This document shows, piece by piece, positions 18,567-26,988 of a DNA stretch of 62,233 nt. The notes under the pieces were generated by a model. It searched no databases and had not been told where the DNA came from. It was given only the letters and a program-made list of their open reading frames with translations. The DNA comes from Chloroflexota bacterium. Lineage in GTDB: Bacteria; Chloroflexota; Anaerolineae; Anaerolineales; Villigracilaceae. The stretch's first letter is position 1, and every line of letters begins with the position of its first letter. The stretch is from the NCBI GenBank assembly GCA_021787595.1, contig JAJYLQ010000022.1, positions 1 to 62,233 on the forward strand, in the 5' to 3' direction. The position numbers and the translations under genes are program-made.

Positions 18567-21500
18567 ATGAACATTCTTCACGCGCACTTTCTACCGCCGC
18601 AGACGCAGAAAGAATCAGGCGGTATTTTATTTTGGATGGAAACATCCGAAGTTCCCGCGCCCAAAAGTGGACGCGCCGCGAAAAAAGGAAAATCGCACCT
18701 GCATCCATTTTGCGCGGATGCCGACACACTCAAACATTTGCCCAATATCGAAGGCGCGTCCAAAACCGTCACACTGCGCTTGCCTGCTGTCAAAGGGATT
18801 CCCATGCCCACTCCGCAGCTCATCCACAATTGGAATCTGGATTCCGAAAATCCGAAACTGTCTTCTTTTCTTGTGAACGGAATTTGGATGCGGCCTGCCG
18901 ATGCGATTTCCGCCTTATTGATATTATCCGCGCTCCGGCCCGACTCAACCGCCTCTTTCGCACCCGCACCTGATCTCCGTTTCTGGAGCATGGTCGCGGC
19001 CCTGGCATTGGAAACCCTCGCCGCGCATAAACTCGTTCTCGTTATCGCTAGCGAAGACAAGAACTATTTCGCGCGTTGGCTCCCTGTTTTGGATGCTCCC
19101 AAAGACGCGGCGCGCTTGAAGCAACTCGAAGATGCAATGCCTGCCATTTGCCGCGCCGCTCTCGATGATATTTCACCGCAGAAACTGCTAGCCAGTTTTC
19201 TCAACACCGTTTGTGATTCGCTGGCGCGTGAATGGGGAAAATCTGCCATGCCGAAGTTATATGATGATTCATCCGCTGCAAGTTGGATCGAAGCGCTGTT
19301 CAATGAACGCGCCAATATCAAATTATCGTCCGCGCAGGCGCAGAACCTGGCGGCAAGTCACAAAGCATGGATGCGTAACCTGCACGTTGCAGGCGATGCC
19401 GCGTTCCGAATCGCGTTTCGGTTGGAAGCGCCTGCCTTGCAACAACAACCTTGGCAATTGCATTATTTGATTCAAGCGAAGGAAGATCCAAGTTTGTTAA
19501 TCCCCGCCAATGAAGTGTGGAAGAAAACCAAAGGCGCGTTGATTCATCTCGGTCATCGCTTTGAACAGCCGCAGGAAAAACTGTTGACAGGCTTGGGCTA
19601 CGCCGCGCGATTATTTCCACCCGTAACGGAGAGTCTGAAAAGCAAACGTCCAACTGAATTGACAATAAATACCAACGGCGCGTACATCTTCCTGCGCGAG
19701 ACCGCGCCGCTTCTCGAGGGCGCGGGGTTTGGGATTCTCGTCCCGCCATGGTGGCATAAGAAGGGCACGCGGCTGGGCGTCAAAGTGAAGATGAAATCGC
19801 AGGGCAAGGATATCGTCAAAGGACACATGGCGTTCAAGAACCTAGTCAACTATCAGTGGAAGTTATCGCTGGGTGAGACTGAATTGAGCGAGGCTGAGTT
19901 CAAGGCGCTGGCAAAATTGAAGTCGCCGCTGGTGCAGATCCGCGGACAGTGGGTTGCACTGGATGCGGAGCAGATCGAAGCCGCCATCAAGTTCTGGGAA
20001 GAACATCAGCTCGAAGGCGAGATGTCCCTGCTCGAGGCGATGAAACTCGGCTTGGGCGGGGAAGCTTCCGTTGGCGGATTGCCAATAGATGGAATCGAAT
20101 CGGATAGTTGGTTATCCGATTGGCTGAAAAAACTTGACCAAACTGAAAAACTTGAACAATTGCCGCAGCCCAAAGGCTTGGACGGTCAACTGCGCCCGTA
20201 CCAACTTTACGGTTATTCGTGGCTGACCTTCCTCCGCAAGTGGGGCATGGGCGGGTGTCTTGCCGATGATATGGGACTCGGCAAAACGATTCAAACCATT
20301 GCGCTTCTGCTGAACGAGAAAGAGAAGATTGGGCAGACACGCGAGTTTGCCCCAACGTTGCTAATCGCACCCACATCGGTGGTGACCAACTGGGAGAGGG
20401 AAATTAGCAGATTCGCTCCAGGGTTGAAAACTTATATTCATCGGGGAGCGACCCGCTTGAAGGGCGGAGAGATGCGAGAGGCGGTCAAGGATCAGGATGT
20501 GGTGCTGGCCAGTTATCCCGTCGCTCGGCTCGACGCGGAATTCTTCCAGTCCATTCAATGGCTGGCAGTGATTTTGGACGAGGCGCAGAACATCAAAAAC
20601 CCCGAAGCGAAACAGACGCAAGCCATTCGCAAGTTCGAAGCGGAATTCCGAATCGCATTGACGGGAACGCCTATGGAGAATCGACTCTCCGAGTTGTGGT
20701 CTATCATGCACTTCTTGAATCCTGGATACTTGGGCGCTCGCAAATCGTTCCGCGAAAATTTTGCCTTGCCCATCGAGCGCTATCACGATGAAGAAGCGAT
20801 CAAGCAATTGAAGCAGTTGACTGCGCCGTTCATTCTGCGGCGCGTCAAGACCGACCCGCGCGTGATCTCAGATTTGCCTGAAAAAGTGGAGAACAAAGTC
20901 TACTGCACACTGACCGAGGAGCAAGCCACGCTGTACGAAGCGGTGGTGCAAGACGTGATGAAGCAGATCGAGGAGGAAGAAGGGATAAAGCGGCGCGGGC
21001 TGGTGTTGAGCATGATGATGCAGTTGAAGCAAATTTGCAATCATCCCGTGCAATATCTTCATCAATCAAGAAAAGACAGCATGGATGTTTCGCTCGATAA
21101 TCGCAGCGGAAAGTTGGAACGTCTCGGCGAATTGCTGGAAGAGGTGCTGGCGGAGGATGACCGCGCCTTGATCTTCACGCAGTTCGCGGAGATGGGTGAA
21201 ATACTGGCAGAGTATTTGCCGAAGGCGTTCGGCGCGGCAACCCAGTTTTTGCACGGCGGCACACCCGCCAAGATGCGCGACCAAATGGTGAAACGTTTCC
21301 AGGAGGATGAACACGCGCCGCCGGTATTTATTTTGTCCTTGAAGGCGGGCGGCACGGGCTTGAACCTGACGCGTGCCAACCACGTCTTTCACTTCGACCG
21401 CTGGTGGAATCCTGCTGTGGAAAATCAAGCCACCGACCGTGCCTTCCGCATCGGTCAAAAACGCAATGTGCAGGTGCATAAGTTTGTCACCATGGGAACG

Positions 21501-21767
21501 CTGGAAGAGATGATTGACGACATGATCGAATCGAAAAAAGGTTTGGCGCAAGCCATCGTTGGCAGCGGCGAGAATTGGCTGACAGAAATGAGCACAGATG
21601 AACTGCGACGTATATACCAGGCACGGTCACAAATTGCGGTTTTCTACCGCTTGATTCGCGGGGCTGAAGCCACCTGCTCAGTACGTGAAAGTTGTTGCCA
21701 TGGCGCCACGGCGACGCCTTCGGACTGGCGCAACGAGTGGCGCCTTGGCGCCACTTTCATGCGCTGA
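18567..21767 (+). CDS. SNF2-family DEAD/DEAH-box helicase
   Basis: About 1066 residues. The N-terminal 520 residues match the bacterial SNF2-associated region. The motor starts at GQLRPYQLYGYSWLTFL with motif I DDMGLGKTIQT, DEAQ (motif II), LTGTPMENRL (III), SLKAGGTGLNLT (V) and QATDRAFRIGQ (VI). The role is ATP-driven translocation on duplex DNA, perhaps remodelling RNA polymerase-DNA complexes. I start at ATG 18567; TTG 18543 is in frame but overlaps the preceding gene. The normal end is near STDELRRIY; the last roughly 40 residues, rich in Arg/Cys, are translated from a palindromic repeat (21677-21768) that also supplies the stop codon. It is followed by a SWIM-domain partner. Confidence 0.93.
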   Translation: MNILHAHFLPPQTQKESGGILFWMETSEVPAPKSGRAAKKGKSHLHPFCADADTLKHLPNIEGASKTVTLRLPAVKGIPMPTPQLIHNWNLDSENPKLSSFLVNGIWMRPADAISALLILSALRPDSTASFAPAPDLRFWSMVAALALETLAAHKLVLVIASEDKNYFARWLPVLDAPKDAARLKQLEDAMPAICRAALDDISPQKLLASFLNTVCDSLAREWGKSAMPKLYDDSSAASWIEALFNERANIKLSSAQAQNLAASHKAWMRNLHVAGDAAFRIAFRLEAPALQQQPWQLHYLIQAKEDPSLLIPANEVWKKTKGALIHLGHRFEQPQEKLLTGLGYAARLFPPVTESLKSKRPTELTINTNGAYIFLRETAPLLEGAGFGILVPPWWHKKGTRLGVKVKMKSQGKDIVKGHMAFKNLVNYQWKLSLGETELSEAEFKALAKLKSPLVQIRGQWVALDAEQIEAAIKFWEEHQLEGEMSLLEAMKLGLGGEASVGGLPIDGIESDSWLSDWLKKLDQTEKLEQLPQPKGLDGQLRPYQLYGYSWLTFLRKWGMGGCLADDMGLGKTIQTIALLLNEKEKIGQTREFAPTLLIAPTSVVTNWEREISRFAPGLKTYIHRGATRLKGGEMREAVKDQDVVLASYPVARLDAEFFQSIQWLAVILDEAQNIKNPEAKQTQAIRKFEAEFRIALTGTPMENRLSELWSIMHFLNPGYLGARKSFRENFALPIERYHDEEAIKQLKQLTAPFILRRVKTDPRVISDLPEKVENKVYCTLTEEQATLYEAVVQDVMKQIEEEEGIKRRGLVLSMMMQLKQICNHPVQYLHQSRKDSMDVSLDNRSGKLERLGELLEEVLAEDDRALIFTQFAEMGEILAEYLPKAFGAATQFLHGGTPAKMRDQMVKRFQEDEHAPPVFILSLKAGGTGLNLTRANHVFHFDRWWNPAVENQATDRAFRIGQKRNVQVHKFVTMGTLEEMIDDMIESKKGLAQAIVGSGENWLTEMSTDELRRIYQARSQIAVFYRLIRGAEATCSVRESCCHGATATPSDWRNEWRLGATFMR

Positions 21768-21768
21768 G
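21677..21768. repeat. palindromic element forming the 3' end of the SNF2 gene
   Basis: CTCAG..CGTGAAAGT (21677-21692) is mirrored by ACTTTCAT..CTGAG (21753-21768). Inside are TGGCGCCA (21701-21708), ACGGCGACGCCTTCGG, and TGGCGCCTTGGCGCCA (21738-21753). The helicase TGA stop (21765-21767) lies in the right-hand CTGAG. Flanks (about 21655-21676 and 21769-21790) show weaker complementarity, so the full unit may be longer. Confidence 0.65.
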
Positions 21769-21850
21769 GCGGGGATTTATCCCTTGCCGAATCCCGTTGA
21801 ACAAAAGCGCAATTTATGCCCGTGTTCAGTATAGTTACGCTGAGGGGGCA

Positions 21851-22720
21851 ATGATGCCATACGATTATTACTTCAAACCAACCAAAGCCATCGAAACCGA
21901 GGATGGGATCAAAGCTCAAAGCAAGCGCGGGGCGTTTGCCAAAAGTTGGTGGGCGCAACGATGGATCGCTGCATTGGAGCGTCTGGTTGATGCTGGCCGT
22001 CTCTCACGCGGGCGTCGCTATGCGCGCAAGGGACAAGTCCTTTCGATTGACGAGACCAAAGACGGGATTGTGGCGCGCGTGCAAGGTTCCATGCGGACGC
22101 CGTATAAAATCAGTATCAAGATCAATCACCTGACCGATGCAGAATGGGACAAGGTTTTTGACGCCTTGTCCGAACAAGCCATCTTCACGGCGCAATTGCT
22201 GGCGGGTGAAATGCCGCAGGACATCGAGCGGGCATTCGAACGGGCGAAGGTAAGCTTGTTTCCCGCCACGCACAAGGACTTGCCAACCGATTGTTCCTGT
22301 CCCGATTATTCTAACCCATGCAAGCATATCGCCGCGACGCACTACATTCTCGGCGAACGGTTCGACGAAGATCCGTTCCTGATCTTCCGCCTACGCGGGC
22401 GCACGCAGGAACAGGTGATGCAGGAACTCCGCAAACGCCGCGCGGGAAGTGATGAGATTACCGAAGAAGAGGCGGAAGGAGTTGAAGTGGTTATTCCGCT
22501 CGAAGAACAAATCGAAAACTTCTGGGACCTACGCGCGCCGCTGGAAGGATTCGCTGTGTCCATTCGTCCGCCCGCCATTGAAATGCCGTTGCTAAAAAGA
22601 TTGGGTGAGCCGAATTTTGTTTCTAAGCCCGGGTTGCAGAGCATGTTATCCGCCGCGTATCAAGCTGTCAGCCAAAAGGCGATTCAAACCGCGTTCAAGG
22701 ATACAAGTGGGGAAGCATGA
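21851..22720 (+). CDS. SWIM zinc-finger protein
   Basis: 289 residues. The SWIM motif CSCPDYSNPCKHIAATHY (about residues 153-170, CxCx(n)CxH) is intact; SWIM domains are zinc-binding and occur next to bacterial SNF2 helicases. The N-terminal KSWWAQRWIAALE and ARKGQVLSIDETKDGIVARVQ segments are typical of this helicase-partner family. ATG 21851 is preceded by TGAGGGGG (21841-21848); the longer frame upstream runs into the repeat and is rejected. The stop overlaps the ATG of the following broken gene (ATGA), which suggests the three once formed one operon. Confidence 0.9.
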   Translation: MMPYDYYFKPTKAIETEDGIKAQSKRGAFAKSWWAQRWIAALERLVDAGRLSRGRRYARKGQVLSIDETKDGIVARVQGSMRTPYKISIKINHLTDAEWDKVFDALSEQAIFTAQLLAGEMPQDIERAFERAKVSLFPATHKDLPTDCSCPDYSNPCKHIAATHYILGERFDEDPFLIFRLRGRTQEQVMQELRKRRAGSDEITEEEAEGVEVVIPLEEQIENFWDLRAPLEGFAVSIRPPAIEMPLLKRLGEPNFVSKPGLQSMLSAAYQAVSQKAIQTAFKDTSGEA

Positions 22721-23021
22721 GCGCAAAGAAACGATCCCCTCTCTATCAATGGGAACAGGAAATGATTGATTCTTCTATGATTACAAGCGCAGCAGTCCTG
22801 TGGATCAGTGGCATTGGGCGCTCGATCCACTTTATGATCAATTCCAACTATGAAAAGCAAGCCAACTCTCCCGCGATGAAATGGATGAGGCAATTCATAA
22901 GACGCACAAGGCTTGCCAGCAAGTGTACAGCCTATTCACGATCAAGCGCGATTTTCTTGTCAGAGTCATTGAGTTCAATGAAGAGTGGTTTTCAAAGTGG
23001 GCGGAGGAACATGCAAGCTGA
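22717..23021 (+). pseudogene. broken small gene behind the SWIM gene
   Basis: The frame from ATG 22717 reads MSAKKRSPLYQWEQEMID, then good coding sequence moves to another frame. That frame reads FYDYKRSSPVDQWHWALDPL, hits a TGA (about 22846), then continues DEMDEAIHKTHKACQQVYSL and FTIKRDFLVRVIEFNEEWF to a stop at 23019-23021. So at least one frameshift and one nonsense codon. The parent would be about 100 residues, acidic and helical. Family not recognised. Confidence 0.6.
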
Positions 23022-23087
23022 TAGATTCGTAAGCCCATAACTCTACCAAATTGAAAATTCACTCCTACTTCACGGTTCCGGTTCGTG

Positions 23088-23118
23088 AGGTCCCGAATTC
23101 AAATCTCGGCGCCCCGAC
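23088..23118 (+). other. tRNA 3'-end-like fragment
   Basis: AGGTCCCGAATTCAAATCTC followed by GGCGCCCCGAC resembles the T arm and acceptor 3' strand of a tRNA-Pro-like molecule, with three changes from a proper GGGTTCAAATCCC T arm. No 5' half is present. Such 31-bp tRNA ends are typical attachment-site leftovers of integrated elements; this is inference. Confidence 0.4.
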
Positions 23119-23124
23119 AAAAGT

Positions 23125-23496
23125 TATTCTCATTTTGGGTGGTCATGACTCATTACTGAGAGATCAAGAACGGGCGATCATACAAAAACATCCGAATATG
23201 CCCACGACATGCTCTACCCGATAACATACTTGCGCCCCGCACTCGATATCCCCTACTGTCATCATGAAAAATGGGATGGCACAGGTTACCAGCGCGGATT
23301 GAAAGGACAACAGATACCACTGCCAGCACGCATCTTTGCCGCGGCCGATGTGTACGACGCGCTCTCCTCCGACCGGTCCTACCGGAAGACCTGGTCCAAA
23401 CAGAAGGTGCTTGAGTTTATCAGCGCCAATTCAGGATCGTACTTCGATCCGCGGATTGTAGATGTCTTTCTGAAAGTGATCAACACACAAGAGTGA
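23125..23496 (+). pseudogene. HD-GYP domain (c-di-GMP phosphodiesterase) fragment
   Basis: The clear part, from 23209, reads LYPITYLRPALDIPYCHHEK, WDGTGYQRGLKGQQIPLPAR and IFAAADVYDALSSDRSYRK to a stop at 23494-23496: the C-terminal half of an HD-GYP domain. The signature HHExxDGxGYP has Q for P. Upstream, LLRDQERAIIQKHP is readable in a different frame, joined by a frameshift near 23195. The receiver domain and HD dyad are missing, so this is not functional. Confidence 0.7.
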
Positions 23497-23628
23497 TAAG
23501 TAAAACTTGCTATAATCTCCGACACAACGCCTCGATGCCGCACACGAATATTGGAAATGTTGCCACCTTCAAAATAAGATTGATTCTGTTTCGGATGCCG
23601 CCCGAGAGAAAAACGGAGGAAGGTTGTC

Positions 23629-23865
23629 ATGGCCAAAGAATATCGCTACCACAAATACCTCCACTGAGGAGAATATTATCTGCCTTTCATTTTGGGAGAT
23701 CCGCTTTTGTTACTACTTGTTATTGTGGCGCCAGTATACCTTCGCTTTGGAGCATCACTTGTCTTATTACCACTATTCGGTATAGCATTCTTTTTCATAG
23801 TTATCGCGCTGGTAGATTTCTTGGTATGGTATCTGTATTATCGGCACATGCGAGGTGAAAGATGA
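23629..23865 (+). pseudogene. small membrane protein with an in-frame TGA
   Basis: ATG 23629 follows a good GGAGGA and opens MAKEYRYHKYLH, then a TGA (23665-23667). The same frame continues GEYYLPFILGDPLLLLLVIV and on, with three hydrophobic stretches, to a TGA at 23863-23865. The stop replaces what looks like a Trp codon position. The end overlaps the ATG of the next gene by ATGA. Either a nonsense-mutated gene or a protein starting downstream at a non-ATG codon. Confidence 0.5.
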
Positions 23866-24143
23866 ACAAGAAGCATATTGGTAGTAGTTTTGATGACTTT
23901 CTTGCCGAAGAAGGTTTGCTTGAAAAAACAGAAGCAGTGGCTGTCAAGCGCGTGATTGCTCTTCAGGTTGAGCAACTTATGAAAAAAAGGAAGCTGACCA
24001 AGACTGCAATGTGGCACCGCATGCGCACGAGTCGTGCCGCGCTCGAAAGGCTTTTGGATCCGGAGAATCAGTCCGTTACGCTTCAAACGCTTGACCGCGC
24101 TGCCAAGGCTTTGGGAAAACGTCTGCATATTACGCTAACTTGA
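23862..24143 (+). CDS. XRE-like helix-turn-helix protein (antitoxin-like)
   Basis: 93 residues. The HTH reads LMKKRKLTKTAMWHRMRTSR-AALERLLDPENQSVTLQTLDRAAKALGKRL, like XRE/HigA-type regulators. GAGGTGAAAG lies just upstream and the start overlaps the stop of the preceding small frame. Proteins of this size with a C-terminal HTH are often antitoxins, but no toxin gene is intact beside it. Function unproven. Confidence 0.7.
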   Translation: MNKKHIGSSFDDFLAEEGLLEKTEAVAVKRVIALQVEQLMKKRKLTKTAMWHRMRTSRAALERLLDPENQSVTLQTLDRAAKALGKRLHITLT

Positions 24144-24255
24144 TGGTATAGTGTCTCACTCGGTTCAGCTATTGTTGTTCGCATGCAGGAAAGCTTTGGG
24201 AGATTCTGTCAAATCCTTGCCAAGGGGCTTTTCTTTTAACATTCGACTGAAAACC

Positions 24256-24284
24256 TGTTCAGTCTTAATCGAATCGTGTATAAT
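24256..24284 (+). promoter_or_regulatory. probable rpsU-infA promoter
   Basis: TATAAT at 24279-24284 with a weak TGTTCA at 24256-24261, 17-bp spacing. About 185 bp of leader follow before rpsU. Confidence 0.55.
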
Positions 24285-24395
24285 CCTGCCCGTTCGTTCG
24301 GTTGAGGGACTCCTTGTCCCACCATTGACATTATGAGGAGTGTGAAGCGCTTATTTGATCGCAAGGTCATTTTGTCCGTTTCGATGTGAACACGA

Positions 24396-24431
24396 CCCTC
24401 AGCCGAGTCCGTTTATGGCCGAGGGTTTTTT
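24396..24431 (+). terminator. attenuator-like hairpin in the rpsU leader
   Basis: CCCTCAGCC and GGCCGAGGG form a stem with one mismatch, followed by six T residues, 37-72 nt upstream of the rpsU ATG. The position between promoter and gene suggests attenuation; it could also be a simple upstream terminator. Confidence 0.6.
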
Positions 24432-24467
24432 CTTGGCCCGATCTCTTGTGAAAGGAGGTGATCGCGC

Positions 24468-24668
24468 ATGGCTGTGGTAGTCTTACGGGGCGGCGAGTCG
24501 CAGGATTCGCTGCTCAAGCGTTTCCGCAAGAAGGTCGTCAAGAGCGGAGTCCTAAGCACCGTCCGACGCAAGCGCTGGTACGTTTCAAAGAGCGAACAGC
24601 GCCGGATGGAGAAGAAGAAGGCCATTCGCCGCATCAAGCGGCGCTCCTTTACAAGGGAGATCGAATGA
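24468..24668 (+). CDS. rpsU: 30S ribosomal protein S21
   Basis: 66 residues, very basic (VVVLRGGESQDSLLKRFRKK...RRKRWYVSKSEQRRMEKKK), the normal S21 size and pattern. The Shine-Dalgarno AAAGGAGGTGAT (24451-24462) is a perfect match to the 16S 3' end, 5 nt before ATG. S21 sits at the mRNA exit/anti-SD region of the small subunit. Followed at 21 bp by infA. Confidence 0.93.
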   Translation: MAVVVLRGGESQDSLLKRFRKKVVKSGVLSTVRRKRWYVSKSEQRRMEKKKAIRRIKRRSFTREIE

Positions 24669-24689
24669 GAAAGATGATCGGAGGCGTGT

Positions 24690-24938
24690 ATGGCGAAAGA
24701 GGAAGATAAAATTCGAGCAGAAGGAGTCGTGGTCGAGGCGCTGCCGGGGACACAGTTCCGCGTCCGGCTGGAGAACGGCCATGAAGTGTTGGCGTATCTT
24801 TCGGGCAAGATGCGAAAGTACTATATCCGCATTTTGCTGGGAGATCATGTCGCCGTGGAAATGTCGCCTTATGATCTGAGCCGCGGCCGTATTACGTTTC
24901 GTCAGCGTAAGAATGCCCCCGCTCCAGTCGAGGAATAG
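24690..24938 (+). CDS. infA: translation initiation factor IF-1
   Basis: 82 residues, one S1/OB fold: [42 protein letters not shown] then [14 protein letters not shown]-1 blocks the A site during initiation. The pairing with rpsU is not the usual ribosomal-operon position (rpmJ/rpsM). ATG 24690 has GGAGG about 6 nt upstream. Confidence 0.94.
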   Translation: MAKEEDKIRAEGVVVEALPGTQFRVRLENGHEVLAYLSGKMRKYYIRILLGDHVAVEMSPYDLSRGRITFRQRKNAPAPVEE

Positions 24939-24961
24939 CCATCCCGCTTTTGGAATTATTG

Positions 24962-24992
24962 AAAAGTCCTTCATTCATAATGAAGGACTTTT
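24962..24992 (+). terminator. rho-independent terminator after infA
   Basis: AAAAGTCCTTCATT (24962-24975) and AATGAAGGACTTTT form a long A/T-bounded stem, a bidirectional-type terminator 24 bp after the infA stop. Confidence 0.85.
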
Positions 24993-25080
24993 GCTTGTAA
25001 CCTTCTGGCGCTCGGAATGGAATTTTTTCGGGTTCCCTGTTGTCTAATGGCTGTATGGATACAGCCCGGAGGACACCGAC

Positions 25081-26265
25081 ATGGAGCATTACACGTATTT
25101 GATCACCGGAAGCGGCATGACCGCCGACGCGGCCGTGCGCGGCATCCGTGAAATTGATCCCAACGGTTCGATTGGGATGATCGGCTACGAGACCGACATG
25201 CCTTACGCCCGCCCGCCGTTGAGCAAAGGGATGTGGAAAGGCCGTCCGTTTGCGAAAGTGTGGCGCGGCACCGATCAGCTCAACGTGGATTTTCATCTTG
25301 GTCGCGAAGCCACAGAGCTTCATCCCGAATCCAAACGCGTCCGCGACGATCAGGGCGGCGAATATTCCTACGACAGACTTTTGCTTGCCACCGGCGGCCT
25401 GCCCATCCGCCTGCCGTTTGGACAGGAACACATCATCTACTTCCGCACACTTCAAGATTATGAACATCTGCGGGCGCTTGCCGAACACGGCGAAAAGTTC
25501 CTCGTCATCGGCGCGGGTTTTATCGGAACCGAAATTGCCGCGGCGCTTTCGATGCAGGGCAAACAAGTCAGCATGGTCTTTCTGGAAAATTCCATTGGCG
25601 AGAATGTCTATCCGCCCGATCTTTCGCAGTTCATCAATAATTTCTATCGCAAGAAAGGTGTGGACCTTGTGCCGGGAGACGCAGTCAGCGCTGTGGAGGA
25701 AACAGGAAGCCGCCTCACGGTCCGGACCCGAGGCGGGCGCGCCTTCGAAGTGGATGGAATCGTGGCTGGATTGGGACTCCGCCCGAACGTCGCGCTGGCA
25801 AAGTCTGCCGGTTTGAAAATTGATAACGGCATCGTCGTGGACGATCATCTGCGGACGTCGGCATCCGATATTTTCGCGGCAGGCGATGTGGCGATGTTCC
25901 CGCATCATGCGCTGGGCAAATCCATCCGTGTGGAACACGAAGATAACGCGTTGATGATGGGCAAGCAGGCCGGGCGCAACATGGCCGGCGCGGACGAGGC
26001 GTACACCCACACGCCGATTTTTTATTCAGACATGTTCGAGCTGGGCTATGAAGCCGTGGGCGAGTTGAGCAGCAAAATGGAGACGGTGGCTGATTGGCAC
26101 GCTTCGCGGCAATTCCAGAAAGGCGTGATCTATTATCTCGATGACGGCCGCGTGCGCGGCGTTTTATTATGGAATGTTTGGGAGAAAACAAAAGACGCCG
26201 CGGCTCTGATGAATGAGCCGGGGCCGTTCAACGCGGAGAATCTGAAAGGAAGAATTAGCGGTTGA
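25081..26265 (+). CDS. NAD(P)/FAD-dependent oxidoreductase
   Basis: 394 residues, pyridine nucleotide-disulphide oxidoreductase class without the redox-active CxxxxC. The N-terminal FAD site is degenerate (YLITGSGMTADAAVRGIR). A second Rossmann motif for NAD(P) is FLVIGAGFIGTEIAAAL (about residues 141-157), and the second FAD motif is TSASDIFAAGDVA. The family is close to ferredoxin/rubredoxin reductases and AIF-like or monodehydroascorbate reductases. No ferredoxin lies adjacent, so the partner is unknown. Preceded by an upstream GGAGGACACCGAC. Confidence 0.88.
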   Translation: MEHYTYLITGSGMTADAAVRGIREIDPNGSIGMIGYETDMPYARPPLSKGMWKGRPFAKVWRGTDQLNVDFHLGREATELHPESKRVRDDQGGEYSYDRLLLATGGLPIRLPFGQEHIIYFRTLQDYEHLRALAEHGEKFLVIGAGFIGTEIAAALSMQGKQVSMVFLENSIGENVYPPDLSQFINNFYRKKGVDLVPGDAVSAVEETGSRLTVRTRGGRAFEVDGIVAGLGLRPNVALAKSAGLKIDNGIVVDDHLRTSASDIFAAGDVAMFPHHALGKSIRVEHEDNALMMGKQAGRNMAGADEAYTHTPIFYSDMFELGYEAVGELSSKMETVADWHASRQFQKGVIYYLDDGRVRGVLLWNVWEKTKDAAALMNEPGPFNAENLKGRISG

Positions 26266-26275
26266 TAAAAGAAAA

Positions 26276-26306
26276 GACTTCGGAAGTCTCTCAGACTTCC
26301 GAAGTC
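26276..26306. terminator. hairpin between convergent genes
   Basis: GACTTCGGAAGTCT and AGACTTCCGAAGTC are perfect complements around CTC, with A-rich flanks before and a T-rich stretch after (26310-26330). It can serve the FAD gene and the opposing small gene. Confidence 0.75.
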
Positions 26307-26314
26307 TCATTACC

Positions 26315-26521
26315 TTATTTTTTCTTCTCTTCTTCTCCCAGCGAAGCGATGGCTCTCAACAATCCAAAGATCATCACGCCGAGTTTGATCCCATCCCCGG
26401 CGGTGATGGCGGTTTCGCGTTCTTCTTTTTCCGCGCGGCGGTTGAGCAATGATGCCGCGACCAGGCCGGTCACCGCGCCGATCAAAGCGCCGATGAGCAA
26501 TGTCCTGCCTTTGTTTTCCAT
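26315..26521 (-). CDS. YtxH-like small membrane protein
   Basis: 68 residues: MENKGRTLLIGALIGAVTGL, then VAASLLNRRAEKEERE, a glycine-rich membrane helix followed by a charged tail, then a second weak hydrophobic segment and KKK end. The GALIGAVTGLVAA pattern is typical of YtxH/glycine-zipper proteins. Role unknown. Same strand as, and 9 bp downstream of, the next entry, so probably co-transcribed. Confidence 0.7.
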   Translation of the reverse strand: MENKGRTLLIGALIGAVTGLVAASLLNRRAEKEERETAITAGDGIKLGVMIFGLLRAIASLGEEEKKK

Positions 26522-26530
26522 GATTGCAGA

Positions 26531-26965
26531 TTATCCTTTCCTGACCTGTGCCAGATAATTTCTGATCAACGTTGAAAGTTCTTGAAGAACAAGCGCGGGC
26601 TTGTGAGCGAATTCCGCGAATCGTTTTACAATGCCTTCGACGCGATAAACAAATCGCTGCGCCTGATATGTGTAAGGCGGAATGATTGGGGTGATGTAAG
26701 AGACCAGGTAAATAAGCCCAAGCAAAACCAGCAACAAAATCAATCCGGCCGCGATAACAGGCAGGACCAGCCAGATCTCGGAGATGGCTGCCCAGCGGCT
26801 CACATCGCCGTTATCGCGGAATGTTGCCACACTGGTGATGACGATGACCGCAATGAAGACCAATGCCGCTGTCAACATGGGCAGGAGGATTTGTGTCCAC
26901 AGTTGTTTGCGGTGCAGTTGGTAGGAGGGATGGTCTTCAGGGCGGGGGGGCAGGGGCGATTTCAT
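26531..26965 (-). CDS. hypothetical two-helix membrane protein
   Basis: 144 residues starting MKSPLPPRPEDHPSYQLHRK. Two strong membrane helices (about residues 28-48 and 62-90) flank a short loop; the C-terminal 40 residues are amphipathic (FVYRVEGIVKRFAEFAHKPA). The frame is open upstream to 27037, but that part is the palindrome at 26989-27017, so ATG 26965 is chosen. No family recognised. It lies downstream of ftsZ on the same strand. Confidence 0.7.
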   Translation of the reverse strand: MKSPLPPRPEDHPSYQLHRKQLWTQILLPMLTAALVFIAVIVITSVATFRDNGDVSRWAAISEIWLVLPVIAAGLILLLVLLGLIYLVSYITPIIPPYTYQAQRFVYRVEGIVKRFAEFAHKPALVLQELSTLIRNYLAQVRKG

Positions 26966-26988
26966 TGATTGTATTTTAGCATAAATGG

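Noticed and set aside
23493-23858. 121-codon plus-strand frame
   Set aside because: Composition is not protein-like; a different frame (23629-23865) carries the membrane-protein signal.
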